This document shows positions 23,107-29,851 of a stretch of 29,851 nucleotides of DNA, one piece after another; positions within the stretch are counted from its first letter, which is position 1; each line of letters opens with the position of its first letter. The notes under the pieces were generated by a model that saw only the letters and a list, made by a program, of their open reading frames with translations, had not been told where the DNA came from and made no database searches. This stretch comes from DATMYQ01 sp035560935 (lineage in GTDB: Bacteria > Bacillota > Negativicutes > Sporomusales > Sporomusaceae), in the NCBI GenBank assembly GCA_035560935.1, contig DATMYQ010000193.1, positions 1 to 29,851 on the forward strand, in the 5' to 3' direction. Position numbers and translations under genes: made by a program.

Positions 23107-24378
23107 ATGAAATCTCTCATCGAAATCTGTAACGTCGGCAAAACCTTTGCCAAAAACGGCGAAGATCACGCCCCGGTACTGGAAAATATTAATCTGCAGG
23201 TAAACGAAGGTGAATTTTTAGCCATACTGGGTCCCTCCGGATCCGGAAAATCGACTTTACTCCGCATCATTGCCGGACTGGTGCCGGCTTCGCAGGGAAC
23301 GGTGTCTTATCTGGGTCGGCCAATTAGCGGCGTCAATCCGGGAGTCGCCATGGTGTTTCAATCCTTCGCCCTCTTTCCCTGGCTGACCGTCATTGACAAT
23401 GTCATGCTGGGACTGGAACTGCAGAATCTTTCGCCCGCTGAAAAAAGAGACAAGTCCCTCACCGTTATTGATATGCTGGGCCTCGATGGTTTTGAAAATG
23501 CTTTTCCCAAGGAATTGTCGGGCGGAATGCGGCAGCGGGTCGGCATTGGCCGGGCCTTGGTCAGCGACCCTGGTGTATTACTGATGGATGAAGCATTTTC
23601 GGCTCTTGATGTTTTGACAGCGGAGAACTTACGCCGCGATTTGTTAGAACTTTGGCTGGATCATAAAATACCGACCAAATCCATTATCCTGGTTACCCAC
23701 GGGATTGAAGAAGCCGTCTACATGGCGGACCGCGCCATTATTCTCTCCACCGGACCAGCCACTATTATCGAAGAGCTGCCGATTACCATTCCCCGCTGGC
23801 GGGAAAAGAAAGCGCCGGACTTCATCTCCTTGGTCGATCACATCTACTCCCTGATGACGAAAAAGCCAATTTCTCCTGCCGAACCCACCGTGGCCGAAAT
23901 CAAAAAAATCACTGTTCTTCCTCAGGTTTCTGCCGGTGCGTTGACCGGTTTCTTAGAACTGCTGGAAGACCGTAATGAAAAAACAGACCTTTATAAGCTG
24001 GCTACCGATCTACTGATGGATATTGAAGATTTCTTCCCTATTGTCGACTCGACCAGTCTTCTGGGCTTTACCAAAGTCACCGACGGCGATATCGAGCTGA
24101 CCGCCGACGGCGTGGAATTCGCACAGGCGACGGTCCTGGGCCGCAAGGAACTGTTTGCCCGGCAGTTGTTGCTGCATCTTCCTTTTGTCAAACAAATACT
24201 CAATGTGCTGCAATCCAAATCCAACAAACATATGAATATTGAATTCTTTGAAGACATATTGAGCCGTCAGCTTGGCGAGGAAATGGCAAAAACACAGATT
24301 GAAACCCTGATCAGCTGGGGGCGTTACGCGGAGTTAATTGACTATGATAAACACAAGCGTCAAATTTATTTGGAATAA
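23107..24378 (+). CDS. ABC transporter ATPase with C-terminal AAA-associated domain
   Basis: A 423-residue ATPase for the upstream double permease. The N-terminal 250 residues are a nitrate/sulfonate-type nucleotide-binding domain: Walker A GPSGSGKST, Q-loop in MVFQSFALFPWLTV, signature LSGGMRQRVGIGRAL, Walker B VLLMDEAFSALD and switch LVTHGIEEAV. The C-terminal part (about 290-423) matches the AAA_assoc_C type found in this subfamily, probably a regulatory domain (PQVSAGALTGFLELLEDR, FFEDILSRQLGEEMAKTQ). The ATG at 23107 is chosen for AGGAGG six bases upstream; the frame is open further up but without a site. A strong hairpin follows downstream. Confidence 0.92.
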   Translation: MKSLIEICNVGKTFAKNGEDHAPVLENINLQVNEGEFLAILGPSGSGKSTLLRIIAGLVPASQGTVSYLGRPISGVNPGVAMVFQSFALFPWLTVIDNVMLGLELQNLSPAEKRDKSLTVIDMLGLDGFENAFPKELSGGMRQRVGIGRALVSDPGVLLMDEAFSALDVLTAENLRRDLLELWLDHKIPTKSIILVTHGIEEAVYMADRAIILSTGPATIIEELPITIPRWREKKAPDFISLVDHIYSLMTKKPISPAEPTVAEIKKITVLPQVSAGALTGFLELLEDRNEKTDLYKLATDLLMDIEDFFPIVDSTSLLGFTKVTDGDIELTADGVEFAQATVLGRKELFARQLLLHLPFVKQILNVLQSKSNKHMNIEFFEDILSRQLGEEMAKTQIETLISWGRYAELIDYDKHKRQIYLE

Positions 24379-24428
24379 AGTATAGGCGACTAAGCCCGGG
24401 GCCTTAGCGATATACCGCCTTCCGTGAA

Positions 24429-24481
24429 AACTAAAGGGGAAGCACCCAGCATTATATGTGCCGGGTGCTTCCCCTTTAGTT
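24429..24481. terminator. Long hairpin between the ABC operon and the LysM gene
   Basis: Perfect 19-bp arms (24429-24447 with 24463-24481) are extended inward by GCA/TGC past one mismatch. No clean T-run follows on the forward side; the reverse side has TTTAGTTTTC. It probably acts as a bidirectional terminator for the converging genes. Confidence 0.7.
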
Positions 24482-24531
24482 GATATCCCTGCTGAAAATG
24501 CAAATAATATGCATTCCAACGTTTCTCTACA

Positions 24532-24810
24532 TTACGGTTTCCCGGCAAACTCACGCACCGGAATTTTCAGAACCTGGCCCGGCTGAATCCGGGCATTTTT
24601 ATCCAACTGGTTAATCTCCCGGATAGCGAACACCAATTCCCGTACATCTTCCCGGGGAGCGGCGAGTCGGGCCGCAATACTCCAGACGGAGTCACCCGGC
24701 GCTACCTGACAAATTTCATAGCGTGCCGGTGCATTATCCCGTGATGCGGCGTAAACGGTACCCAGACAAAGTAACAAACCTAGTAATAACCCGCAAAAGA
24801 ATCTCATCAT
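24532..24810 (-). CDS. Short LysM protein, YneA-like SOS cell-division inhibitor
   Basis: A 92-residue protein with an N-terminal hydrophobic segment or signal peptide (FFCGLLLGLLLCLGTVYA, possible cleavage after VYA) and one LysM domain (about 32-88: CQVAPGDSVWSIAARLAAP through IQPGQVLKIP). This size and layout match YneA of Bacillus, a LexA-controlled inhibitor that halts septation during DNA damage. Three LexA-type boxes in its promoter support that role; the primary sequence alone would not. The ATG at 24810 is chosen for AAGGAG eight bases upstream; a GTG at 24819 overlaps that site. Unlike in Bacillus, no lexA gene is adjacent. Confidence 0.8.
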   Translation of the reverse strand: MMRFFCGLLLGLLLCLGTVYAASRDNAPARYEICQVAPGDSVWSIAARLAAPREDVRELVFAIREINQLDKNARIQPGQVLKIPVREFAGKP

Positions 24811-24825
24811 TCGTCTCACTCCTTG

Positions 24826-24839
24826 CGAACATTTGTTCT
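24826..24839. promoter_or_regulatory. LexA (SOS) box 1
   Basis: CGAACATTTGTTCT, matching the Gram-positive LexA consensus CGAACnnnnGTTCG/T. It lies immediately upstream of the ribosome-binding site of the LysM gene. Confidence 0.8.
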
Positions 24840-24845
24840 GGTGTC

Positions 24846-24851
24846 ATTATA
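24846..24851 (-). promoter_or_regulatory. -10 element of the LysM gene
   Basis: TATAAT on the reverse strand, between LexA boxes 1 and 2. The -35 region (overlapping box 2) is poor. Confidence 0.5.
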
Positions 24852-24857
24852 ATAACA

Positions 24858-24871
24858 CGTACATATGTTCT
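24858..24871. promoter_or_regulatory. LexA (SOS) box 2, one mismatch
   Basis: CGTACATATGTTCT: GAAC/GTTC-type dyad with one arm changed to GTAC. It covers the expected -35 region. Confidence 0.6.
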
Positions 24872-24886
24872 GCGCAAGAGTTTTTT

Positions 24887-24900
24887 CGAACAAACGTTCT
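24887..24900. promoter_or_regulatory. LexA (SOS) box 3
   Basis: CGAACAAACGTTCT, a full match to the Gram-positive consensus, beginning six bases after the stop codon of the upstream radical SAM gene. The three box centres are 32 and 29 bp apart, about three helical turns each. Confidence 0.8.
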
Positions 24901-24906
24901 CTTTTT

Positions 24907-26637
24907 TTAGTGACACACACCACAACGGTGACAAGCGGAATGGCAGGGTTCGGTGAATAGTTCTTCGCCAGCCCGCTGATATTCCTGCCATAAATAAGCC
25001 CTGTCCACTCCCGGCTGCAAAACTTCCCAGGGAAACATTTCATCTGGCGTCCTAAACCGGTATAAGTAGTCCGCTGCCTCCAGTCCCTGCTGCTTCATTG
25101 CTGACTTCCAGCCTTTCACGCCACCGGCGGCAACTGCATCCTTCAGCACAGCTCCCAGTCGCCGATCTCCCCGGGCCAGCACTGCTTGGACATAGGCTTC
25201 CCGTGGCGATTCCACCAGCAGTTCAATTCCTTTTACCTGTTTAAATTCATGCTGCAATTGTTTGATTTTTGCCGTCACTTCCTGTTGCAGAGCCATCGGC
25301 GACCACTGAAACGGCGTAAACGGTTTCGGAATAAACGGATTGACACTCAGCGTCAAACGGCCGTGACCGCCACTTCCCCGCATCCGGTTCTTTACTGTCA
25401 GCGCCAACCGGACGATGGCCGCCAGATCTTCATCCCGCTCTTCCGGCAGCCCGATCATAATATACAACCGAATGTGGGGAATACCGGCTGCCATCGCCAT
25501 ATCCACCGCCCGCAGCAATGTTTGTTCATCCAGTCCTTTATTGATCACCCGCCGCATTCGCTCACTGCCCGCCTCCGGCGCTAGGGTCAGCGTCCGATGC
25601 CCGCTGTCTTTCAGCGCCGCCACCAATTCCGGCGTTAAACTGTCAGCCCGCAGTGAAGCCACGGACAACCCCATGTCCTGCCGCCGTATCCAACCGCAAA
25701 GTTCATTGATTTCCGGATAATCAGAAATGGCCGCTCCCACCAGCCCCACTTTTTTCCGAAATTCCCCAGCCCGTTTCACCGCTTGTTGTAAAACATCAAG
25801 GGAACGGTTGCGTGGCCGCCGGAAACAATAGCCAGCCATGCAAAAGCGACAATGTCGGCCACAGCCCCGGGCCACCTCCATCAAAAACATATCTTTAAAT
25901 TCCGTATTCTCAGTAAAAATCACGGCTTCCGCCGGATATCGGTCCAAATCCCGGATCCATCGCCGTTCGATCTTCGCCGGTACCGCTGCCAGGGTTTCCA
26001 TACCGCTGAACCGTTTTTCCGCCGAGTACACTGGCTGGTAGAAGGATGGAACATAGATTCCCTTCAGTGCCGCCAGCCGCAACAGCAACTCCCGGCGTGA
26101 AAGGTTCTGTTCCCGCCCCTGGTAATACGTATCCAGTAATTCGTGAATCACTTCTTCGCCTTCACCCACCACGCAAAGGTCGACGAAATCAGCCAAAGGC
26201 TCCGGGTTAAAAGTGGCACAGGGACCGCCGATGATCACCAGCGGATGCCGTTCATCCCGCTCTGCCGCCAATAATGGAACCCGCCCTAATTCCAGCATTT
26301 CCAACAAGTTAAAGTAATCCATCTCAAAGGAAACGGCAAACGCAATTAACGGAAATTGATGCAGTGGCTGCTGCGTTTCCACGCTGAGCAGCGGCGTATT
26401 GGTACGCCGGTGTTCAGCCCGCGTTCGGGAATCCGGCAAGAAAAAGCGTTCGCACGCCGTATCCCCCCGCCGATTAACCTGTTGATAAATAATATGCAAT
26501 CCCAGATTGGACATTCCCACGTGATAGCTGTTGGGATAGGCCAGCGCCATTGGACTGCGCCCACGGGTGAAAAAAATGGGTTCGCCCGTTTCCTGGCGAC
26601 GGATTTGCTTTAATTGTTCCTTCAGCTCCCAGGACAT
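24907..26637 (-). CDS. Radical SAM protein, TIGR03960-like
   Basis: A 576-residue radical SAM protein. The N-terminus (PMALAYPNSYHVGMSNLGLHIIY onward to about 200) is a B12-binding-like Rossmann domain, apparently lacking a DxHxxG cobalamin motif. The [4Fe-4S] motif CxxxCxxC is RGCGRHCRFC near residue 264, followed by the SAM-binding barrel (TLAPEAGSERMRRVINKGL). A terminal cluster CHSACHRCGVCH may bind another iron-sulfur centre or metal. Family members are often encoded near a DUF2344 partner and ribonuclease G, neither of which is here. The reaction is unknown. The ATG follows AGGAGAGG. It is separated from nrdG by a terminator. Confidence 0.88.
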   Translation of the reverse strand: MSWELKEQLKQIRRQETGEPIFFTRGRSPMALAYPNSYHVGMSNLGLHIIYQQVNRRGDTACERFFLPDSRTRAEHRRTNTPLLSVETQQPLHQFPLIAFAVSFEMDYFNLLEMLELGRVPLLAAERDERHPLVIIGGPCATFNPEPLADFVDLCVVGEGEEVIHELLDTYYQGREQNLSRRELLLRLAALKGIYVPSFYQPVYSAEKRFSGMETLAAVPAKIERRWIRDLDRYPAEAVIFTENTEFKDMFLMEVARGCGRHCRFCMAGYCFRRPRNRSLDVLQQAVKRAGEFRKKVGLVGAAISDYPEINELCGWIRRQDMGLSVASLRADSLTPELVAALKDSGHRTLTLAPEAGSERMRRVINKGLDEQTLLRAVDMAMAAGIPHIRLYIMIGLPEERDEDLAAIVRLALTVKNRMRGSGGHGRLTLSVNPFIPKPFTPFQWSPMALQQEVTAKIKQLQHEFKQVKGIELLVESPREAYVQAVLARGDRRLGAVLKDAVAAGGVKGWKSAMKQQGLEAADYLYRFRTPDEMFPWEVLQPGVDRAYLWQEYQRAGEELFTEPCHSACHRCGVCH

Positions 26638-26661
26638 ATTACCTCTCCTCCAAATAAGGAA

Positions 26662-26685
26662 GCAGCCTGCGCAATAGCAGGCTGC
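26662..26685 (-). terminator. Hairpin ending the nrd operon
   Basis: Perfect 9-bp arms GCAGCCTGC/GCAGGCTGC around six bases, followed on the reverse strand by TTCCTTATTT. It lies nine bases after the nrdG stop. Confidence 0.7.
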
Positions 26686-26693
26686 ACTCCTTT

Positions 26694-27227
26694 TTATGCG
26701 CCCAGACGGCCGCTCATATCCGACCAGAGAACCACCTTACCCGCTGCTAACGACTGTTGCACATCAATCAGACGCTGGTTGCGTGAACCCCGGAAAGCCA
26801 ACTGCAAATCCCGTTCTTCGTGCCGATAAGGTCCATCCACCAACAGATCCACCGAATTCAGCAAGCGTCCAATAGCCGGTTGCTTCCGGGCTTTTTCCCG
26901 CAGTTCTTCATAGAGGAACCCCGAATAGGCCACGATATTCAGTCCCACGCTACGAATCCGCTCCGCTAATGGAGCCAGCGCCTCCGCCTGCAAAAAAGGT
27001 TCGCCGCCGGAGAATGTCACACCCCGGATCAAACGGGTCTGAAGAATTTGTTGAAACACACTTTCCGTATCAACCGAATACCCCCCCGAGGGATCGTGCG
27101 TTGCCGGATTATGGCAGCCGACACAATGATGGGGACATCCCTGGGTAAAAATCACAAACCGCATGCCCGGTCCATCCACTAAACTTTCCCGAACGATTCC
27201 CGCCAGACGCAAATTCCCCGCTCTCAC
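26694..27227 (-). CDS. nrdG: Anaerobic ribonucleotide reductase activating protein
   Basis: NrdG is a radical SAM enzyme that creates the glycyl radical in NrdD under anaerobic conditions. The 177-residue length and the CxxxCxxC motif TQGCPHHCVGC (Cys31, 35, 38) fit; GVTFSGGEPFLQ is the SAM-binding GGEP block. The start is a GTG with GGAGG eight bases upstream. It follows nrdD by 50 bp in the same operon and precedes a terminator. Confidence 0.95.
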   Translation of the reverse strand: MRAGNLRLAGIVRESLVDGPGMRFVIFTQGCPHHCVGCHNPATHDPSGGYSVDTESVFQQILQTRLIRGVTFSGGEPFLQAEALAPLAERIRSVGLNIVAYSGFLYEELREKARKQPAIGRLLNSVDLLVDGPYRHEERDLQLAFRGSRNQRLIDVQQSLAAGKVVLWSDMSGRLGA

Positions 27228-27277
27228 CCAAATTCGCCTCCATGCTTTAAAAATATCCTTTAACTAATTCCGTGCTC

Positions 27278-29266
27278 TCATGTATCATCCCGGTTCTCGT
27301 CCATCCGGTTCACCGAATTTACGTAACCAGTTCCACGCCGTATTCGCCGGACTCCCACTTTACCGCAGGAAGGACAGTTATTGCTGTCAATAACCCCAAG
27401 GAAACCACAGCTTTCACAAAAGTCTACCGGGAAGTTGAAACCGGCGTAACCGAAGTCACATTTATGCATATGATGGATAATGTCTTCCAGCGCCTCCAGA
27501 TTATTCACCGGCGGCGAAGAAAATTCAACATAGCTGATATGGCCGGCATTGGTATATTTGTGGTACACGCCCTCAATGCGGACTTTATTGTAAATATCAA
27601 TCGGATAGTTTACCGGAACATGGAAGGAATTTGTATAATACTCTTTATCGGTCACACCCGGAATAATTCCGTATTCCTTGTAATCCATTTTGACAAACCG
27701 CCCGGACAATCCTTCCGCCGGCGTCGCCAGTAATGTGTAGTTCAAATCGTAATGTTCCGCAGCCCGATCCAGTTTATTACGCATAAACGCCACAATCTCT
27801 TCACCGAGAATCTGGGCGTCCTCATTCTCGCCATGATGACAACCAATCAACGCCACCAACGTTTCCGCCAGGCCGATAAAGCCCACTGACAACGTACCAT
27901 GCCGGATCACCGGAGCGATTTCATCGGTCGGTTTTAGTCGTTCCGAATCCAGATACAAGCCCTGCCCCATCAAAAAAGGCATATCGCGCACTTTCAGGTG
28001 CGCCTGAACCTGGTAACGATGATACAGTTGCTCACAGGCCAAGTCAATCATGTCGGCCAGACTTTGATAAAACTTCATAAAGTTCCGTTCCGCTTTAATC
28101 GCCAGCCGCGGAAGATTAATGGTTGTAAAACTCAAATTCCCCCGGCCATCGGTCACCGCCGGTCCGCAACGATTGGCCATAACCCTCGTTCTGCAACCCA
28201 TGTAGCCTACCTGATCACCATATTCCTTATTAAAAGAAGAATCCATGAAGCTGAAGGTGGGATTCAGCCGCTGCGCCGCCACCCGGATAGCCAGCTGGAA
28301 CAAATCGTAATTTGGATCTCCGGGATACAAATTCACTCCCTGTTGAAGGCGGAATATGATATTGGGGAAAATCGGATTTTCACCACGGCCCAACCCTTTT
28401 TCGTAAGCCAGTAAAATATTCTTGATAACCATCCGGCCGGCCGGGCTGGTATCGGTACCTACATTGAGGCTGGAAAACGGCACTTGTGCTCCGGCCCGCG
28501 AATGCATACTGTTCAGGTTATAAATCAGCGCCTCCATGGCCTGATATATCTCTTCTTCGCCAGCTTCGCCCATAAAACCGGCCATATCTCTATCAAAAAA
28601 GGCAAAGGATTGACCGCCATGCATATCGTTTTGTGAGCTTTGCAGGATAATGGCTGCCAGCGCCGTCGCCGAACCCGGCCGCTTGGGCGGTCGAATGAAT
28701 CCATGTCCATTGTTAAAACCGTTCTTCAACAATTTCCCCAATGGGATTTGCACACAGGTCAATGTCTTGCCATAGAAATCCAAGTCATGAATATGAAAAT
28801 CCCCGCGCAAATGAGCCTGGGAGATATGTTCCGGAATCAGGCGGGTCAGATAGTACGCCTTACTGGCTGAACTGGCAATCTGCAGCATCTTGGCCGAGGG
28901 CGAATTGGAGACATTGGCGTTCTCCCGATTGGTTTCCACCAGAATTTCCGCGACCGCATCCATCAGCTCCGATTTGGCATCCCGCATACGCGTTCGTTTG
29001 TCCCGATACAAAATATAAGCTTTGGCGGTCTTGGCGTGACCTTTTTCAATCAAAATCTTCTCCACCGCGTCCTGAATATCTTCAACGCTGAACAAGCCGC
29101 CGTTAAATTTTTGTTTTAAATAACGCAAAACATCCAGCGTCAATTCCATCGCCAGTTGCTTATCCGCGCCGCCGACCGCTTTGGCGGCTTTGTAAATGGC
29201 CTCCGTGATTTTGGCCTCATCAAAAGAGACTTCCCGTCCATCCCGCTTTTTTATCTTCGTGAACAT
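27278..29266 (-). CDS. nrdD: Anaerobic ribonucleoside-triphosphate reductase (class III)
   Basis: Reduces ribonucleoside triphosphates to deoxy forms without oxygen using a glycyl radical. The 662-residue protein starts with an ATP-cone (about 1-90: IKKRDGREVSFDEAKITEAIYKA), which mediates allosteric control by dATP/ATP. The catalytic finger-loop Cys is in YMGCRTRV. Near the C-terminus a zinc site CESCGFLG...CPSCGK is followed by the glycyl-radical region RRIRRGTGYVNSVNRM. The ATG at 29266 follows GGGGG by six bases; an upstream TTG in frame is unlikely to be used. It lies 14 bp after nrdR, in an operon with nrdG. Confidence 0.96.
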   Translation of the reverse strand: MFTKIKKRDGREVSFDEAKITEAIYKAAKAVGGADKQLAMELTLDVLRYLKQKFNGGLFSVEDIQDAVEKILIEKGHAKTAKAYILYRDKRTRMRDAKSELMDAVAEILVETNRENANVSNSPSAKMLQIASSASKAYYLTRLIPEHISQAHLRGDFHIHDLDFYGKTLTCVQIPLGKLLKNGFNNGHGFIRPPKRPGSATALAAIILQSSQNDMHGGQSFAFFDRDMAGFMGEAGEEEIYQAMEALIYNLNSMHSRAGAQVPFSSLNVGTDTSPAGRMVIKNILLAYEKGLGRGENPIFPNIIFRLQQGVNLYPGDPNYDLFQLAIRVAAQRLNPTFSFMDSSFNKEYGDQVGYMGCRTRVMANRCGPAVTDGRGNLSFTTINLPRLAIKAERNFMKFYQSLADMIDLACEQLYHRYQVQAHLKVRDMPFLMGQGLYLDSERLKPTDEIAPVIRHGTLSVGFIGLAETLVALIGCHHGENEDAQILGEEIVAFMRNKLDRAAEHYDLNYTLLATPAEGLSGRFVKMDYKEYGIIPGVTDKEYYTNSFHVPVNYPIDIYNKVRIEGVYHKYTNAGHISYVEFSSPPVNNLEALEDIIHHMHKCDFGYAGFNFPVDFCESCGFLGVIDSNNCPSCGKVGVRRIRRGTGYVNSVNRMDENRDDT

Positions 29267-29280
29267 TCTTTTCCCCCACT

Positions 29281-29748
29281 TCAATTGACCCTGTTTTGGG
29301 CCTTCATCAAATGCTCCAGTTCCTGCATAAAGTTCTGAATATCAGCAAACTGGCGATAAACCGACGCAAAGCGGACGTATGCCACCTGGTCAATCTCTTT
29401 TAGATTTCGCATAATCATTTCTCCAATATGCACCGTCTGAACTTCCCGTTCCAGGCCGTTGCGGATTTCCTTTTCCACTTTTTCTGCCAGCGCTTCCACC
29501 ATACCAAGAGATACCGGACGTTTTTCGCAAGCCCGCAATAAACCATTGATGATTTTTGACCGGTCGAACATTTCCCTCCGTCCGTCCTTTTTCACAACCA
29601 TCAACGGAATTTCCTCCACCATCTCATACGTGGTGAAGCGTTTGGCACAGGAAGAACATTCCCGGCGCCGGCGAATGGATGAACCTTCGTCAGCAGCCCG
29701 GGAATCAATCACCTTAGTTTCGGCAAACCCACAAAAAGGACAGCGCAT
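29281..29748 (-). CDS. nrdR: Transcriptional repressor NrdR
   Basis: Represses ribonucleotide reductase operons when its ATP-cone binds dATP together with ATP. The 155 residues contain the N-terminal zinc ribbon (Cys3, Cys6, Cys31, Cys34), then the ATP-cone from about 49 (VVKKDGRREMFDRSKIINGL). The start at 29748 gives MRCPFCG, the universal family N-terminus; the frame extends upstream but without homology. Being first in the nrdD-nrdG operon and having a candidate NrdR box upstream suggests autoregulation. Confidence 0.97.
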   Translation of the reverse strand: MRCPFCGFAETKVIDSRAADEGSSIRRRRECSSCAKRFTTYEMVEEIPLMVVKKDGRREMFDRSKIINGLLRACEKRPVSLGMVEALAEKVEKEIRNGLEREVQTVHIGEMIMRNLKEIDQVAYVRFASVYRQFADIQNFMQELEHLMKAQNRVN

Positions 29749-29816
29749 AGCGGTTCTCTCACTCCTTGTTGCATTCAATACGAAGTATTGATATAATAAT
29801 GATAGCGAAACGCTTT

Positions 29817-29832
29817 CATCTATATATTGTAC
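29817..29832. promoter_or_regulatory. Candidate NrdR box
   Basis: The reverse-strand core CAATATATAG matches the centre of the NrdR consensus (CwAtATaTwG). The flanks are poor and a second box at the usual spacing was not found; the partner may lie beyond the window. Confidence 0.45.
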
Positions 29833-29837
29833 CACCA

Positions 29838-29843
29838 ATTATA
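29838..29843 (-). promoter_or_regulatory. Possible -10 element of the nrdR operon
   Basis: TATAAT on the reverse strand, just upstream of the candidate NrdR box. The -35 would fall outside the window, so this is tentative. Confidence 0.35.
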
Positions 29844-29851
29844 TTAATACG

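Noticed and set aside
29774..29788. CAATAC-GAA-GTATTG as a second NrdR box
   Set aside because: It is an inverted repeat, but its centre does not match the NrdR core and its distance from the first box is not a usual spacing.
1..29851. CRISPR array, insertion sequence, prophage or integron
   Set aside because: No regularly spaced long repeats, transposase, integrase or terminal inverted repeats were seen on either strand.

Overview
This window reads as chromosomal DNA of a strictly or mainly anaerobic member of the Bacillota. The best guess is a Sporomusaceae-like Negativicutes bacterium. This is inference from the gene set and order (rsmD-coaD-coiled-coil-patatin next to tmcAL, NrdD/NrdG with NrdR, a ferredoxin-domain aldo/keto reductase, Gram-positive-type LexA and PhoP boxes), not from a marker gene. 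No transposase, phage, CRISPR or rRNA gene was seen.

Layout. (1) 1-5.7 kb, housekeeping: tmcAL runs forward and meets a reverse operon rsmD-coaD-coiled-coil protein-patatin, followed by a DUF4127 protein. (2) 5.7-7.7 kb: tRNA-Pro(CGG) with a consensus promoter and terminator, then a reverse MFS transporter with its own promoter. (3) 7.7-14 kb, a redox/stress-like island: an operon of aldo/keto reductase, flavodoxin-like lipoprotein and MerR/AdhR-type regulator; a LarC1-only nickel protein preceded by a mini-ferredoxin ORF; and a forward pair of alpha/beta hydrolase and SGNH hydrolase. Promoters with 19-bp spacers and related MerR-type operators precede all three transcription units, which suggests a local regulon.

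(4) 14-16.7 kb: an MBL-fold hydrolase and a FetAB-like ABC exporter. Its permease gene is frameshifted by a 5-bp tandem duplication that lies directly before a slippery heptamer. (5) 16.7-24.5 kb: a chemoreceptor with an unusual upstream terminator; a DUF47 (PhoU-like)-Pit phosphate pair; and a divergent ABC system with a duplicated permease (COG4986-like) and an ATPase carrying a C-terminal AAA-associated domain. An array of five TTAACA-like hexamers sits between the divergent units.

(6) 24.5-29.85 kb: a short YneA-like LysM protein under three LexA-type boxes, a TIGR03960-like radical SAM protein, and the anaerobic ribonucleotide reductase operon nrdR-nrdD-nrdG. A candidate NrdR box lies at the window edge.

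The most notable items are the fetB frameshift with its potential recoding site, the MerR-type operator cluster with an orphan LarC1, the PhoP-like array, and the triple LexA-box promoter. All functional names rest on motif reading by eye. No database search was run.
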